NCBI GenBank assembly: GCA_002360535.1
Contig: DEQR01000043.1
Location: 77,946-141,945 of the forward strand
DNA: 64,000 nt
Direction: 5' to 3'
Origin: Thiobacillus sp. UBA3361
GTDB lineage: Bacteria; Pseudomonadota; Gammaproteobacteria; Burkholderiales; Thiobacillaceae
The notes under the pieces were generated by a model, which had not been told where the DNA came from, searched no databases, and was given only the letters and a program-made list of their open reading frames with translations. This document shows positions 55,966-64,000 of this stretch, piece by piece. The position numbers and the translations under genes are program-made. Each line of letters starts with the position of its first letter. Position 1 is the stretch's first letter.

Positions 55966-56658
55966 ATGTCCCCTTCCACCCGCCGCCAGGGCGGCTTTAC
56001 CTTCCTGTGGCTGATGTTCCTGGTCGCAAGCCTTGGTGTAGGGCTGGCGGCCCTGGGTACCGTCTGGCATACCGCAGTGCAGCGGGAAAAGGAGGCAGAA
56101 CTGCTCTACATCGGCGACCAGTACCGGCGCGCCATCGAGAGCTTCTGGGCGGCGACCCCGGGCACCCAGAAACAGCTGCCAAAGACATTAGACGAATTGC
56201 TGCAGGACCCGCGCTTCCCCAACACCGTACGCCACCTGCGGCGGCTATATCCCGACCCCGTGACCGGCCGGTCGGATTGGGGACTGGTTAGAGATGCCAA
56301 TGGTGGAATTTCAGGTGTGCAAAGCCGATCCGAACAGCACCCAATCAAAACCGGCAATTTCCCTGCGAGATTCAGTGAATTTGCTGGCAAAGACAGTTAC
56401 CAGCAGTGGATTTTCTCGGTCGAAAATGTCAAGGTCGAAAGTGCCAATCCGGTTAACAATGACGCCAAGGCACAGGGAACAGAAGAAATCTCTACTAGCC
56501 CCTTAATTGGACAGACCAGCGCTTTGAAACAAGACCAAGCACCTGACAAGGTACCAGCGACAGCAACAATCGTCCATCCCCGAGGCCCGGCCCGGCGACA
56601 GCGGCAACCGCTGCGGCACCGGGCCGAGCGCCGGGGCGCCCGGGGATGCGCCACCTAG
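55966..56658 (+). CDS. Type IV pilin / GspG-like pseudopilin, aberrant
   Basis: A 230-residue protein with a prepilin-like N-terminus GGFTFLWLMFLVASLGVGL: leader MSPSTRRQGG, Phe at +1, long hydrophobic helix. The usual Glu at +5 is absent. Residues 40-180 (EKEAELLYIGDQYRRAIESF, TLDELLQDPRFPN, WGLVRDANGGISGVQS) resemble general secretion pseudopilins. The last 30 residues are Arg-rich (RRQRQPLRHRAERRGARG) and look like a shifted frame. No other secretion gene is nearby. The start at 55966 is set by the leader. Confidence 0.68.
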   Translation: MSPSTRRQGGFTFLWLMFLVASLGVGLAALGTVWHTAVQREKEAELLYIGDQYRRAIESFWAATPGTQKQLPKTLDELLQDPRFPNTVRHLRRLYPDPVTGRSDWGLVRDANGGISGVQSRSEQHPIKTGNFPARFSEFAGKDSYQQWIFSVENVKVESANPVNNDAKAQGTEEISTSPLIGQTSALKQDQAPDKVPATATIVHPRGPARRQRQPLRHRAERRGARGCAT

Positions 56659-56854
56659 TAACACAGCAACACAGCATCCCCAAACAGCATTGGGGAGCAT
56701 TTCAAGGCCCTGCGCTGAGGTGTGGACACCCTGCCTTGTGCTGGGTTTATTGTTTCTGGAGACCTGCCTTGACAGCCAAAACCTACACAGCGCCTACACG
56801 AACCCCAGAAAGCAGAAAGCCAGGCTCGATGACCTGGCTAACTGTTTGATTATA

Positions 56855-56930
56855 TGGTGGGTTGTGTAGGATTCGAACCTACGACCGACGGATTAAGAGT
56901 CCGCAGCTCTACCAGCTGAGCTAACAACCC
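56855..56930 (-). tRNA. tRNA-Lys (anticodon CTT), CCA encoded
   Basis: On the minus strand the gene runs from GGGTTGTTAGCTCAG to ACAACCC plus A and CCA. The acceptor stem GGGTTGT/ACAACCC is perfect, the D-loop has AGCTGGTAGAG, the T-loop has GTTCGAATC, and the anticodon loop CTCTTAA gives CTT, which reads AAG (Lys). It lies 170 bases upstream of, and points away from, lysS. Confidence 0.97.
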
Positions 56931-57099
56931 AGGAAGGGGCGCGATATTACTCTATCCGGGCGTTTTGTGACAAAGCTCATCTTATGCCTGGCGTCCTGCG
57001 GGGAAGATGGAAACCGGGGAGCGGACCCGGCCCCGCCTAAAGGGTAGAATTTCAGAATTGTTTCCGCGGTCATTCCGCTTCGTCTCACCGGATAGCAAC

Positions 57100-58611
57100 A
57101 TGTCAGAACAACCTGCCCAGAACTCCCCCGCCGCCGACGACAACCAGATCATCGCCGAACGCCGCGAGAAGCTCGCCGAGTTGCGCCGCCAGGGGTCGGC
57201 CTTCCCGAACGATTTCGAGCGCGTGGACTACGCCGGCACGCTGCACGCGGCCTACGGCGAGAAGCCCAAGGAGGAGTTGGAACACAGCCCCGTGCCGGTG
57301 CAGCTGGCCGGCCGCATGGTGCTGAAGCGGGTGATGGGCAAGGCCAGCTTCGCCACCCTGCAGGACATGAGCGGCCGCATGCAGATCTACCTCTCCAAGG
57401 AGGTTGTCGGCGACACGGGCTACGAGGCCTTCAAGCGCTGGGACCTGGGGGACATCCTGGGGGTGAAGGGCACGCTGTTCCGCACCAAGACCAACGAGCT
57501 GACCATCCAGGCCAGCGAGGTCCGCCTGCTGACCAAGTCCCTGCGCCCCCTGCCGGAGAAGTTCCATGGTCTCACCGACACGGAGCAGAAATACCGCCAG
57601 CGCTATCTGGACCTGATCACCAACGAGCAGGCGCGGGAGACCTTCATGCGCCGCTCGCGCACCATCCAGGCGATCCGCGAGTTCATGACCGGCAAGGGCT
57701 TCCTGGAGGTGGAGACGCCCATGATGCACCCCATACCCGGGGGTGCCGCGGCCAAGCCCTTCACCACCCACCACAACGCACTGGACATGGAACTGTTCCT
57801 GCGCATCGCCCCGGAGCTCTACCTGAAGCGCCTGGTGGTGGGCGGCCTGGAAAAAGTATTTGAAATCAACCGCAATTTCCGCAACGAGGGCCTCAGCACC
57901 CGGCACAACCCCGAGTTCACCATGATGGAGTTCTACGAGGCCTACCGGGACTACCGCTACCTGATGGACTTCGTGGAGGAGATGCTGCGCTACACCGCCC
58001 ACGAGGTGCTGGGCCACACCGCCGTGGCCTACCAGGGCCAGGTCATCAACCTGGCCCAGCCCTTCGCCCGCATGACCGCGCTGGAGGCCACTCGCCTGTA
58101 CAACCAGGACCTGGAGGACGCGCCCCTGCACGACCGGGAGTTCCTGGTGGCCGAATTGCAGCGGCGCAAGATCGCCTTCCGCAAATCCGACGGCATCGGT
58201 GGCCTGCAACTGACCCTGTTCGAGGAGACCACCGAACACCAGCTGGTGCAGCCCACCTTCATCATCGACTACCCGGTGGAGACTTCGCCCCTGGCGCGGG
58301 CCAGCGACGCCCGGCCGGAGATCACCGAGCGCTTCGAGCTTTACATCGCCGGGCGCGAGGTCGCCAACGGCTTCTCCGAGTTGAACGACCCGGAGGACCA
58401 GGCGGCCCGCTTCCAGGCCCAGGTGGCGGCCAAGGAGGCCGGCGACGAGGAGGCCATGTTCTATGACGCCGACTACATCCGCGCCCTGGAACACGGCCTG
58501 CCCCCCACCGGCGGCTGCGGCATCGGCATCGACCGGCTGGTGATGCTGCTCACCGACTCGGCCAGCATCCGCGACGTGATCCTGTTCCCGCAGATGCGGC
58601 TGGAGGAGTAA
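57100..58611 (+). CDS. lysS: Lysyl-tRNA synthetase, class II
   Basis: A 503-residue class IIb synthetase that charges tRNA-Lys. The N-terminal OB-fold (about 65-170) binds the anticodon. Class II motifs are visible: motif 2 in NRNFRNEGLSTRHNPEFTMM and motif 3 in GCGIGIDRLVMLLTD. The ATG at 57100 gives the normal family length. A lysine tRNA gene lies just upstream on the other strand. Confidence 0.97.
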   Translation: MSEQPAQNSPAADDNQIIAERREKLAELRRQGSAFPNDFERVDYAGTLHAAYGEKPKEELEHSPVPVQLAGRMVLKRVMGKASFATLQDMSGRMQIYLSKEVVGDTGYEAFKRWDLGDILGVKGTLFRTKTNELTIQASEVRLLTKSLRPLPEKFHGLTDTEQKYRQRYLDLITNEQARETFMRRSRTIQAIREFMTGKGFLEVETPMMHPIPGGAAAKPFTTHHNALDMELFLRIAPELYLKRLVVGGLEKVFEINRNFRNEGLSTRHNPEFTMMEFYEAYRDYRYLMDFVEEMLRYTAHEVLGHTAVAYQGQVINLAQPFARMTALEATRLYNQDLEDAPLHDREFLVAELQRRKIAFRKSDGIGGLQLTLFEETTEHQLVQPTFIIDYPVETSPLARASDARPEITERFELYIAGREVANGFSELNDPEDQAARFQAQVAAKEAGDEEAMFYDADYIRALEHGLPPTGGCGIGIDRLVMLLTDSASIRDVILFPQMRLEE

Positions 58612-58701
58612 GTCGCCCGGGCGGTCTGAAATGCCTCTCCCCGATTGCGGCGAAGACCATCCCGCTGCATAGTCGGGGTCATCGTGTTGAGGGAAACCGC
58701 C

Positions 58702-60114
58702 ATGCGCAACAGGATTGCCCTGGCCGCCATGCTCGCGGCCTGCACCCAGACCAACGCCGCCGACACCCGTTTCGACGACTTCACCCCCCTGGCGGCCACC
58801 GCCGCCAGCCTGCCCGTCGGGGACGCGGGCGAAGCCGCGCCCTTCGTCCTGTCCTCGCCCAACTTCACCCAGGTGAGCATCGCCGACCGCGCCACCCAGC
58901 TGGCGCGCGGCCAGGGCAACAGCGGCACCTGGGACATGCAGACGGTTAACGAAACCGGCGCGGATGCGGGCCGCTACCTGTTCACCCCGTTCGAGACACT
59001 GACCGCCGGCGTGCAGCGCATCGACCTGTGGAACCCGGACTACAACACCCGCACCGTGACCATCGTCGCGCCCGGCACCCAGTTCTTCGTGGCCGGCGAT
59101 GCCTCCCGCTGGACGCCATGGGGCAGCTACCTGACCGCCGAGGAGGCCTGGAGCGACCCCGGCGCGGTCACCCTCCCCTTCGGTAGGCTGTTCGAGATCA
59201 CCAACCCCACCGCGGCGCCTGGCAGCATCAACTTCGTGCGCCGCCCCATCGGCCCGGCCGACATCCGCGTCGCCCACGAGGGCCTGGTGTTCGACCGGGA
59301 CAAGAACTTCTACTTCATCGACGAACGCAACGACAGCCACATCTTCAGGTTCACCTCCGCCAACCCCAACGCCACCAACGGCGCCGATTTCTTCGCCGCC
59401 GGCACCACCTCCGTGCTGCGCGTGGGCGACGGCACAGCCAAGGAGGCCACCGGCGCCTACACCTGGATCGCGCTGACCGACGCGGGCGGCGCCGCCCTGC
59501 CCGGCACCGTCGTCAAGACTGATTTCAGCGGATTGACCGTGCTGGACGGCCGCGCCACGCCCAATGTCGCCGCCTTCCTGGGCACCGGCTTCGACCGTCC
59601 CGAGGACATCGAGATCAAGACTCTGCCGGACGGCAGGCAGCTGCTGTTCATGGCCACCACCACTAACCACAAGGTCTTCGCCCTGGACCTGGCCAACAAC
59701 GAGATCAGGCTGTTCGCCGGCCGCGACACCCCCGACATGGCCACCGGCGCCGCCATCGGCAACGCCTTCACCAACCCCGACAACCTGGCCATCGACGCGG
59801 AGGGCAATATCTACATCGTCGAGGACCAGGGCGGCGGTATCGCCAACATCTGGTTCGCCAGGGATGCCGACAACGACGGCGTGGCCGAGGCGCTGGGTGT
59901 CTGGGCCACCCTGAAGACCGACGGCGCCGAACCCAGCGGCCTGTATTTCGACCCGCTCAACCCCAACGTGGCCTATGTCAACGTGCAGCATCCCAGCAGC
60001 GGCACGGATCGGACGGTAATGATCGCCGCCGTCCCCGAACCCGGCACCTACGCCCTGATGCTGGCCGGTCTCGGCATGGTCGGCTGGACCATCCGCCGCC
60101 GGCGCGCCGGCTGA
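58702..60114 (+). CDS. PhoX/DUF839-like protein with PEP-CTERM signal
   Basis: A 470-residue exported protein. The N-terminus has a signal with LAAC at residues 11-14, so it could be a lipoprotein, or cleavage may be after TNAA. The middle resembles the DUF839/PhoX beta-propeller (DIRVAHEGLVFDRDKNFYFIDE, GTGFDRPEDIEIK, FTNPDNLAIDAEGNIYIVED), typical of Ca2+-dependent alkaline phosphatases. The C-terminus is a PEP-CTERM signal (VPEPGTYALMLAGLGMVGW then RRRR). It likely ends up in the extracellular matrix. GAGGGA precedes the ATG. Confidence 0.85.
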   Translation: MRNRIALAAMLAACTQTNAADTRFDDFTPLAATAASLPVGDAGEAAPFVLSSPNFTQVSIADRATQLARGQGNSGTWDMQTVNETGADAGRYLFTPFETLTAGVQRIDLWNPDYNTRTVTIVAPGTQFFVAGDASRWTPWGSYLTAEEAWSDPGAVTLPFGRLFEITNPTAAPGSINFVRRPIGPADIRVAHEGLVFDRDKNFYFIDERNDSHIFRFTSANPNATNGADFFAAGTTSVLRVGDGTAKEATGAYTWIALTDAGGAALPGTVVKTDFSGLTVLDGRATPNVAAFLGTGFDRPEDIEIKTLPDGRQLLFMATTTNHKVFALDLANNEIRLFAGRDTPDMATGAAIGNAFTNPDNLAIDAEGNIYIVEDQGGGIANIWFARDADNDGVAEALGVWATLKTDGAEPSGLYFDPLNPNVAYVNVQHPSSGTDRTVMIAAVPEPGTYALMLAGLGMVGWTIRRRRAG

Positions 60115-60229
60115 ACACAGGCCGCACCCAGCATCGCCCATCCGCCGGCCGCGACCCTTCATCCGCGGGGTGGTCCCCGCCCCATCCGCATGGGGTACGC
60201 TAAAGCCGAGCCGAGACAGACGATCCGCC

Positions 60230-61150
60230 ATGCCCGACGCCCCCCGCCCCCCCTTCCCCCAGGTGCTGGCCCAGCTGGACGCCGCCGTGCTGGGCAAATC
60301 CCGCCAGACCCGCCTGGCCCTGGCCTGCCTGCTGGCGCGTGGCCACCTACTCATCGAGGACCTGCCCGGCGTAGGCAAGACCACCCTGGCCCATGCCCTG
60401 GCCCATACCCTGGGGCTGGAGTTCAAGCGCATCCAGTTCACCAGCGACCTGCTGCCGGCGGATGTGCTGGGCTACTCCGTCTTCGACAGGGATAGCGGCG
60501 GCTTCCGCTTCCACCCCGGTCCCATCTTCAGCCAGCTGATCCTGGCCGACGAGATCAACCGGGCCACCCCCAAGGCCCAGAGCGCCCTGCTGGAGGCCAT
60601 GGAAGAGGGCCAGGTGACCCTGGAGGGCGTCACCCGCCCCCTGCCCAACCCGTTCTTCGTGATCGCCACCCAGAACCCCTTCACCCAGGCGGGCGTCTAT
60701 CCCCTCCCCGAATCCCAGCTGGACCGCTTCCTGATGCGCCTGACCTTGGGCTATCCGGACCGGGCCGCGGAACGCGCCCTGCTGGCCGGCGGGAACCGCG
60801 CCCCGGCGGCCATGGATGCCCTGCTGGAACCGGCCGCCCTGAGCGCCATCCAGGCGGAGGTGGAACGGGTGCGCCTGGCCGATCCCCTGCTGGACTACAT
60901 CCAGGCCCTGGTGGAACACACCCGCGCCGCGGGCCGCTTCCTGCACGGCCTGTCGCCCCGTGCCGGCCTGGGCATCGCCCGCGCCGCCCGCGCCTGGGCC
61001 TGGCTGGGCGGGCGGGACTATGCCGTGCCCGAGGACGTGCAGGCGGTCTTCCCGGCCGTGGCCGGCCACCGACTGCTGGACGCGGAGGGCCTGGCCGGCG
61101 ATGGCGACGCGGCGGTGAACGGCGTGCTGGCGACGGTGGCTATCCCCTGA
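60230..61150 (+). CDS. MoxR family AAA+ ATPase
   Basis: A 306-residue AAA+ chaperone. Walker A is LPGVGKTTL, Walker B is LILADEINRA, followed by QSALLEAMEEGQVTLEG and sensor region FFVIATQNPF. MoxR proteins, with DUF58 and transglutaminase-like partners, act in assembly or activation of other complexes. The start at 60230 fits the family N-terminus. First gene of a MoxR-DUF58-transglutaminase operon. Confidence 0.93.
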   Translation: MPDAPRPPFPQVLAQLDAAVLGKSRQTRLALACLLARGHLLIEDLPGVGKTTLAHALAHTLGLEFKRIQFTSDLLPADVLGYSVFDRDSGGFRFHPGPIFSQLILADEINRATPKAQSALLEAMEEGQVTLEGVTRPLPNPFFVIATQNPFTQAGVYPLPESQLDRFLMRLTLGYPDRAAERALLAGGNRAPAAMDALLEPAALSAIQAEVERVRLADPLLDYIQALVEHTRAAGRFLHGLSPRAGLGIARAARAWAWLGGRDYAVPEDVQAVFPAVAGHRLLDAEGLAGDGDAAVNGVLATVAIP

Positions 61151-61199
61151 ACCGGCCAGCCCACGAACCGGTGATCAACCTAGGGTTCCCGTCGCCTCT

Positions 61200-61312
61200 C
61201 CCAATGATTCCCCCCTTTTCCAAAGGGGGGCCAGGGGGGATTCCCGCGCCCTGGGTAGAAGCCAACGCAGTCGAATCCCCCTCGATCCCCCTTTACCAAA
61301 GGGGGAAGACCC
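61200..61312. repeat. Palindromic intergenic repeat between moxR and DUF58 genes
   Basis: Two inverted units bound a core of about 40 bases. The left unit is CCCCCCTTTTCCAAAGGGGGG followed by CCAGGGGGGATTC; the right unit is its approximate reverse complement, GAATCCCCCTCGATCCCCC then TTTACCAAAGGGGGAAG. The layout is that of a small non-autonomous palindromic element. It is different in sequence from the CCCGCTTGCGGG family elsewhere in the window. It sits inside the operon and could attenuate it. Confidence 0.65.
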
Positions 61313-61387
61313 GGGCGTGGATCCGTCCGCTGGGATGCCCACCACCCGCCAATTTCCAGGCCGCCCGGTGGTAGGAACAGGCCCGAC

Positions 61388-62374
61388 ATGCCCGTCGCCA
61401 CCCTGCCCACCGCCAACCGTTTCACCCGGCGCCTGTTCCGCCTCACCGGCACGGACCCCCTGCCCCTGACCCTGTCCGCCCGCCGCGTCTACATCCTGCC
61501 CACCCGCCAGGGCGTGGCCTTCGGCCTGCTGCTGCTGGGCATGCTGGTGGGCTCCATCAACTACGGCATCAGCCTGGGCTTCCTGTTCACCTTCCTGCTG
61601 GCCGGCATGGCCCTGGCCTGCCTGTTCGCCACCTGGCGCAACGTGCTCGGCCTGCGCCTGCATGGCCTGGAGGCCGAGCCGGTGTTCGCCGGCGATGCCA
61701 TGACCGTGCGCCTGCATACGGACCCGCCGGCGGACCGGCCGCGCCAGGGCCTCGTACTGCAACTGGATGCGGCCGGCTCGGCGCCCGTGGATTTACGGCC
61801 CGGCGAAGCGGGGGTGCTGGCCCTGAGCCTGGCCACCCATCATCGCGGCCGCCTCGCCCTGGGCAACTGCCAGATCGGCAGCGAGGCGCCTCTGGGCCTG
61901 TTCCGCGCCTGGGCCGTACTGCGCCCGGACACGGAGGTACTGGTCTGGCCCCGTCCCGCCGCCGCCCACCCGCCCCTGCCCCCGGCCCGCGAGGACAGCG
62001 GCGATCGGGATGGAGCGAAGGTACGCGGGGCGGAGGATTTCGACGGCCTGCGCGCCTACGCCCCGGGCGAGAGCCTGTCGCGCCTGGCCTGGAAGACCCT
62101 GGCCCGGCACGCCGCGCCCATGGTCAAGGGTTTCGTCGGCCCGGCGGGCGGGCAACTCTGGCTGGACTGGGGGCAGCTGGGGGGGCGCGACGCGGAGAGC
62201 CGTATCGCCATCCTGACCCGCTGGGTGCTGGACGCGGACGCCGCCGGCCGGCCCTGGGGGCTGCGCCTGCCCGGCCTGACCCTGCCCCAGGGCAGCGGCC
62301 GCGCGCACCGACTGCGCTGTCTCAACGCCTTGGCCGTCCATGGACTGGCAAAGAATCCCCCCTCGGCTGGCTGA
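61388..62374 (+). CDS. DUF58 domain-containing membrane protein
   Basis: A 328-residue protein with two N-terminal membrane helices (FGLLLLGMLVGSINYGISLG, FTFLLAGMALACLFAT) and a large soluble region. The DUF58 core is recognised by VRGAEDFDGLRAYAPGESLSRLAWK, a signature of the vWA-related family encoded next to MoxR. It overlaps the next gene by 35 bases. A role in assembling a cell-envelope or secreted complex is inferred from context. Confidence 0.9.
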   Translation: MPVATLPTANRFTRRLFRLTGTDPLPLTLSARRVYILPTRQGVAFGLLLLGMLVGSINYGISLGFLFTFLLAGMALACLFATWRNVLGLRLHGLEAEPVFAGDAMTVRLHTDPPADRPRQGLVLQLDAAGSAPVDLRPGEAGVLALSLATHHRGRLALGNCQIGSEAPLGLFRAWAVLRPDTEVLVWPRPAAAHPPLPPAREDSGDRDGAKVRGAEDFDGLRAYAPGESLSRLAWKTLARHAAPMVKGFVGPAGGQLWLDWGQLGGRDAESRIAILTRWVLDADAAGRPWGLRLPGLTLPQGSGRAHRLRCLNALAVHGLAKNPPSAG

Positions 62375-64000
62375 CGGTTTCTGGCTGCTGCCGCCGCTGC
62401 TGGCCCTGGCCCCCCACCTGTCCCAGCTGCCGCCCTGGCTGGCCGCCCTGTGCCTGGCCATCTGGGCTTGGCGGGCGCTGCTGGCCTGGACCGGCCGCCC
62501 CCTGCCCCACCGCCACGTGCGCAACCTGCTGGCCCTGGGCGGGCTGGGCGGGGTGCTGATCCAGTACGGCCACGTGTTCGGCCAGCAGGCGGGCATCCCC
62601 CTGTTCCTGCTGCTCATCTTCGTCAAGCTGCTGGAGACGGACTCCGCCCGCCAGAAGCGCCTGCTGCTGCTCCTGGGCTACTTCGTCGTGCTGAGCTACT
62701 TTCTCACCAGCCAGAGCCTGCCGGTGGCCGCCTACATGCTGGGCGTGGCCCTCCTGCTCACCGCCGCCCTGGCCCAGCAGACCGCCGGCCCGACCCGCGG
62801 CCTGGGCCGCAGCCTGCGCACCGCCGCCGGCCTGCTGCTGGCCGGCCTGCCCCTGGCGGTGCTGCTGTTCGTATTCTTCCCGCGCCTGGACCATCCCCTG
62901 TGGAGCTTTCCGAGCTCTGAGCAGGCTGGCCGCACCGGCCTGTCGGACACCATGTCGCCGGGGGATTTCGGGCGCCTGATCCTGTCCGGCGAGGTGGCCT
63001 TCCGGGCCGTCTTCAGCGGGCCGGCGCCCGACCCGCGCAGCCTCTACTGGCGCGGCCCGGTACTGGACGCCTTCGACGGGCGCACCTGGCGCACCGGGCC
63101 GCGCACGCTCATGGGAGAGACCCCGGCGCGGGCGCTGGGCACCCCCCTGGCCTACACCCTCACCCTGGAGCCCCATGGCCTGGACTGGGTCTTCACCCTC
63201 GGCCTGCCCGTCCAACTGCCGCCCGGTACCCGCCTGCTCGCGGGCATGCAACTGGCCAGCGAGCAGACCATCGAGCAGCGGCGGCGCTTCGATCTCGTTT
63301 CCCACCCGGACTACCGGCTGGGGGCCGGGCGGGATGAACAGGCGCGCGCCCTGGCCCTGACGCCGGGCTTCAACCCCCGGGCCCGGGACATGGCGGCGCG
63401 CTGGCGGGCCGAATCGGCATCCTCAGAGGCCGTGATCGAAAAGGCCCTGGCCCTGTACCGCGCGTCGTTCACCTACACCCTGGACCCGCCCGTGCTGGGT
63501 GCGGACAGTGTGGATGACTTCCTGTTCGGCAGCCGGCGCGGCTTCTGCGAGCACTTCGCCGGCAGCTTCGTGTTCCTGATGCGGGCCGCCGGCATCCCCG
63601 CGCGGGTGGTCACCGGCTACCAGGGCGGCGAAATCAATCCCCTGGACGGCCACATCCTGGTGCGCCAGTCCGACGCCCATGCCTGGACCGAGGTGTGGCT
63701 GGGGGAACGGGGCTGGACGCGGGTCGATCCCACCGCCAGCGTCGCCCCGGAGCGGGTGGAACGGGGCCTGGCCGCCGCCCTGCCGGCGCGGGAACTGCCC
63801 GCCGGCCTGGCGCGGCTGCACGCCGGCTGGCTGCGCGGCCTGCGCCACGTGTGGGAATCGGTGAACCACGGCTGGAATCAGTGGGTGCTGGGCTACACCC
63901 TGGAGCGGCAATTGCGCCTGCTGTCCCGTCTCAGCCCCGGCCTGCCCCGCAACGCCGCCAGCCTGGCGGGGCTCAGCATCCTGGCCGGCCTGGCGGCCCT
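62340..64000 (+). CDS. TgpA-like transglutaminase membrane protein, partial
   Basis: The gene runs off the right edge; 553 residues are visible. Residues 10-190 hold about six membrane helices with the DUF3488 pattern (VRNLLALGGLGGVLIQYG, FFPRLDHPLWSFP). The periplasmic transglutaminase-like core has the triad in RRGFCEHFAGSFVF (Cys), QSDAHAWTEVW (His) and RVDPTASVAPERV (Asp). The ATG at 62340 overlaps the DUF58 gene by 35 bases. TgpA of Pseudomonas is essential for normal growth; substrates are unknown. The C-terminal DUF4129 domain would lie outside. Confidence 0.9.
   Translation, partial: MDWQRIPPRLADGFWLLPPLLALAPHLSQLPPWLAALCLAIWAWRALLAWTGRPLPHRHVRNLLALGGLGGVLIQYGHVFGQQAGIPLFLLLIFVKLLETDSARQKRLLLLLGYFVVLSYFLTSQSLPVAAYMLGVALLLTAALAQQTAGPTRGLGRSLRTAAGLLLAGLPLAVLLFVFFPRLDHPLWSFPSSEQAGRTGLSDTMSPGDFGRLILSGEVAFRAVFSGPAPDPRSLYWRGPVLDAFDGRTWRTGPRTLMGETPARALGTPLAYTLTLEPHGLDWVFTLGLPVQLPPGTRLLAGMQLASEQTIEQRRRFDLVSHPDYRLGAGRDEQARALALTPGFNPRARDMAARWRAESASSEAVIEKALALYRASFTYTLDPPVLGADSVDDFLFGSRRGFCEHFAGSFVFLMRAAGIPARVVTGYQGGEINPLDGHILVRQSDAHAWTEVWLGERGWTRVDPTASVAPERVERGLAAALPARELPAGLARLHAGWLRGLRHVWESVNHGWNQWVLGYTLERQLRLLSRLSPGLPRNAASLAGLSILAGLAA

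Noticed and set aside
57103..60441. A 1112-codon minus-strand open frame
   Set aside because: Antisense of lysS and the PEP-CTERM gene; low-complexity composition typical of high-GC shadows.

Overview
This 64 kb window is a high-GC, gene-dense bacterial chromosome segment. Several features point to a sulfur-oxidising betaproteobacterium, plausibly near Thiobacillaceae: an entericidin-type lipoprotein gene between leuC and leuD, a flavocytochrome c/sulfide dehydrogenase flavoprotein, a SoxX-SoxA fusion cytochrome, PEP-CTERM proteins and sigma-54 promoters. The taxonomic placement is inference. No ribosomal RNA, CRISPR array, complete insertion sequence, prophage or origin was seen.

Region by region. 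1-5.4 kb (minus strand): the end of a leucine operon (leuC, entericidin, leuD) followed 5 bases later by a nucleotidyltransferase/HEPN toxin-antitoxin pair that runs off the window; then an MFS transporter, a DUF465 protein and aroC. 5.5-10.3 kb: a small c-type cytochrome, a GNAT acetyltransferase, an FccB-like flavoprotein, a YcgR/PilZ c-di-GMP effector with a small partner gene, and an exported protein built of about twelve 13-residue Asp-Pro repeats. 10.3-16.6 kb (minus): an overlapping arsC/ParA/phosphatase operon, an unusual HTH-[2Fe-2S]-flavin reductase fusion, a metal-associated-like small protein, a pirin, a second histidine phosphatase and a PEP-CTERM protein with a candidate sigma-54 promoter. 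17-24.8 kb: recJ, a DUF4010 membrane protein, a DUF481 outer-membrane protein, and a divergent pair of membrane proteins (CmpX-like channel and a DUF389-OmpA fusion).

24.9-30.6 kb (minus): an eight-gene block with two NosL-like proteins, a SafE/UreH-type membrane protein, a TlpA-like lipoprotein thioredoxin, a polytopic protein with a CPFC motif, a LolD-like ATPase, an FtsX-like permease and a small membrane protein. It looks like a copper/metalloenzyme maturation module, but no nosZ is in the window. Two of its genes carry GC-rich palindromic repeats inside their coding sequence. 30.7-37.9 kb: tamB, tamA, a small membrane protein and rtcB. 38-45.3 kb: a trypsin-like protease with TPRs, a divergent histidine kinase / sigma-54 activator pair, a small exported protein with a near-consensus sigma-54 promoter immediately downstream, archease (the RtcB partner), a REC-PAS-GGDEF diguanylate cyclase, and prfB with its programmed +1 frameshift.

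45.3-54.8 kb: the SoxXA fusion, a NERD-domain SF1 helicase, a Sel1-repeat protein, recQ, a small exported protein, and a two-gene unit of a cyclic-2,3-DPG-synthetase-like GTPase with carbamate kinase. 54.8-56.7 kb is a decayed accessory patch: a small membrane protein, a short peptide, what appears to be the 3' end (domains V and VI) of a group II intron, an HTH-only LuxR fragment and an aberrant pseudopilin. 56.8-64 kb: tRNA-Lys(CTT) facing away from lysS, a PhoX/DUF839-like PEP-CTERM protein, and a MoxR-DUF58-transglutaminase operon that runs off the window end. Start sites were chosen from visible Shine-Dalgarno sequences, ATGA overlaps and family N-termini; no database search was possible.
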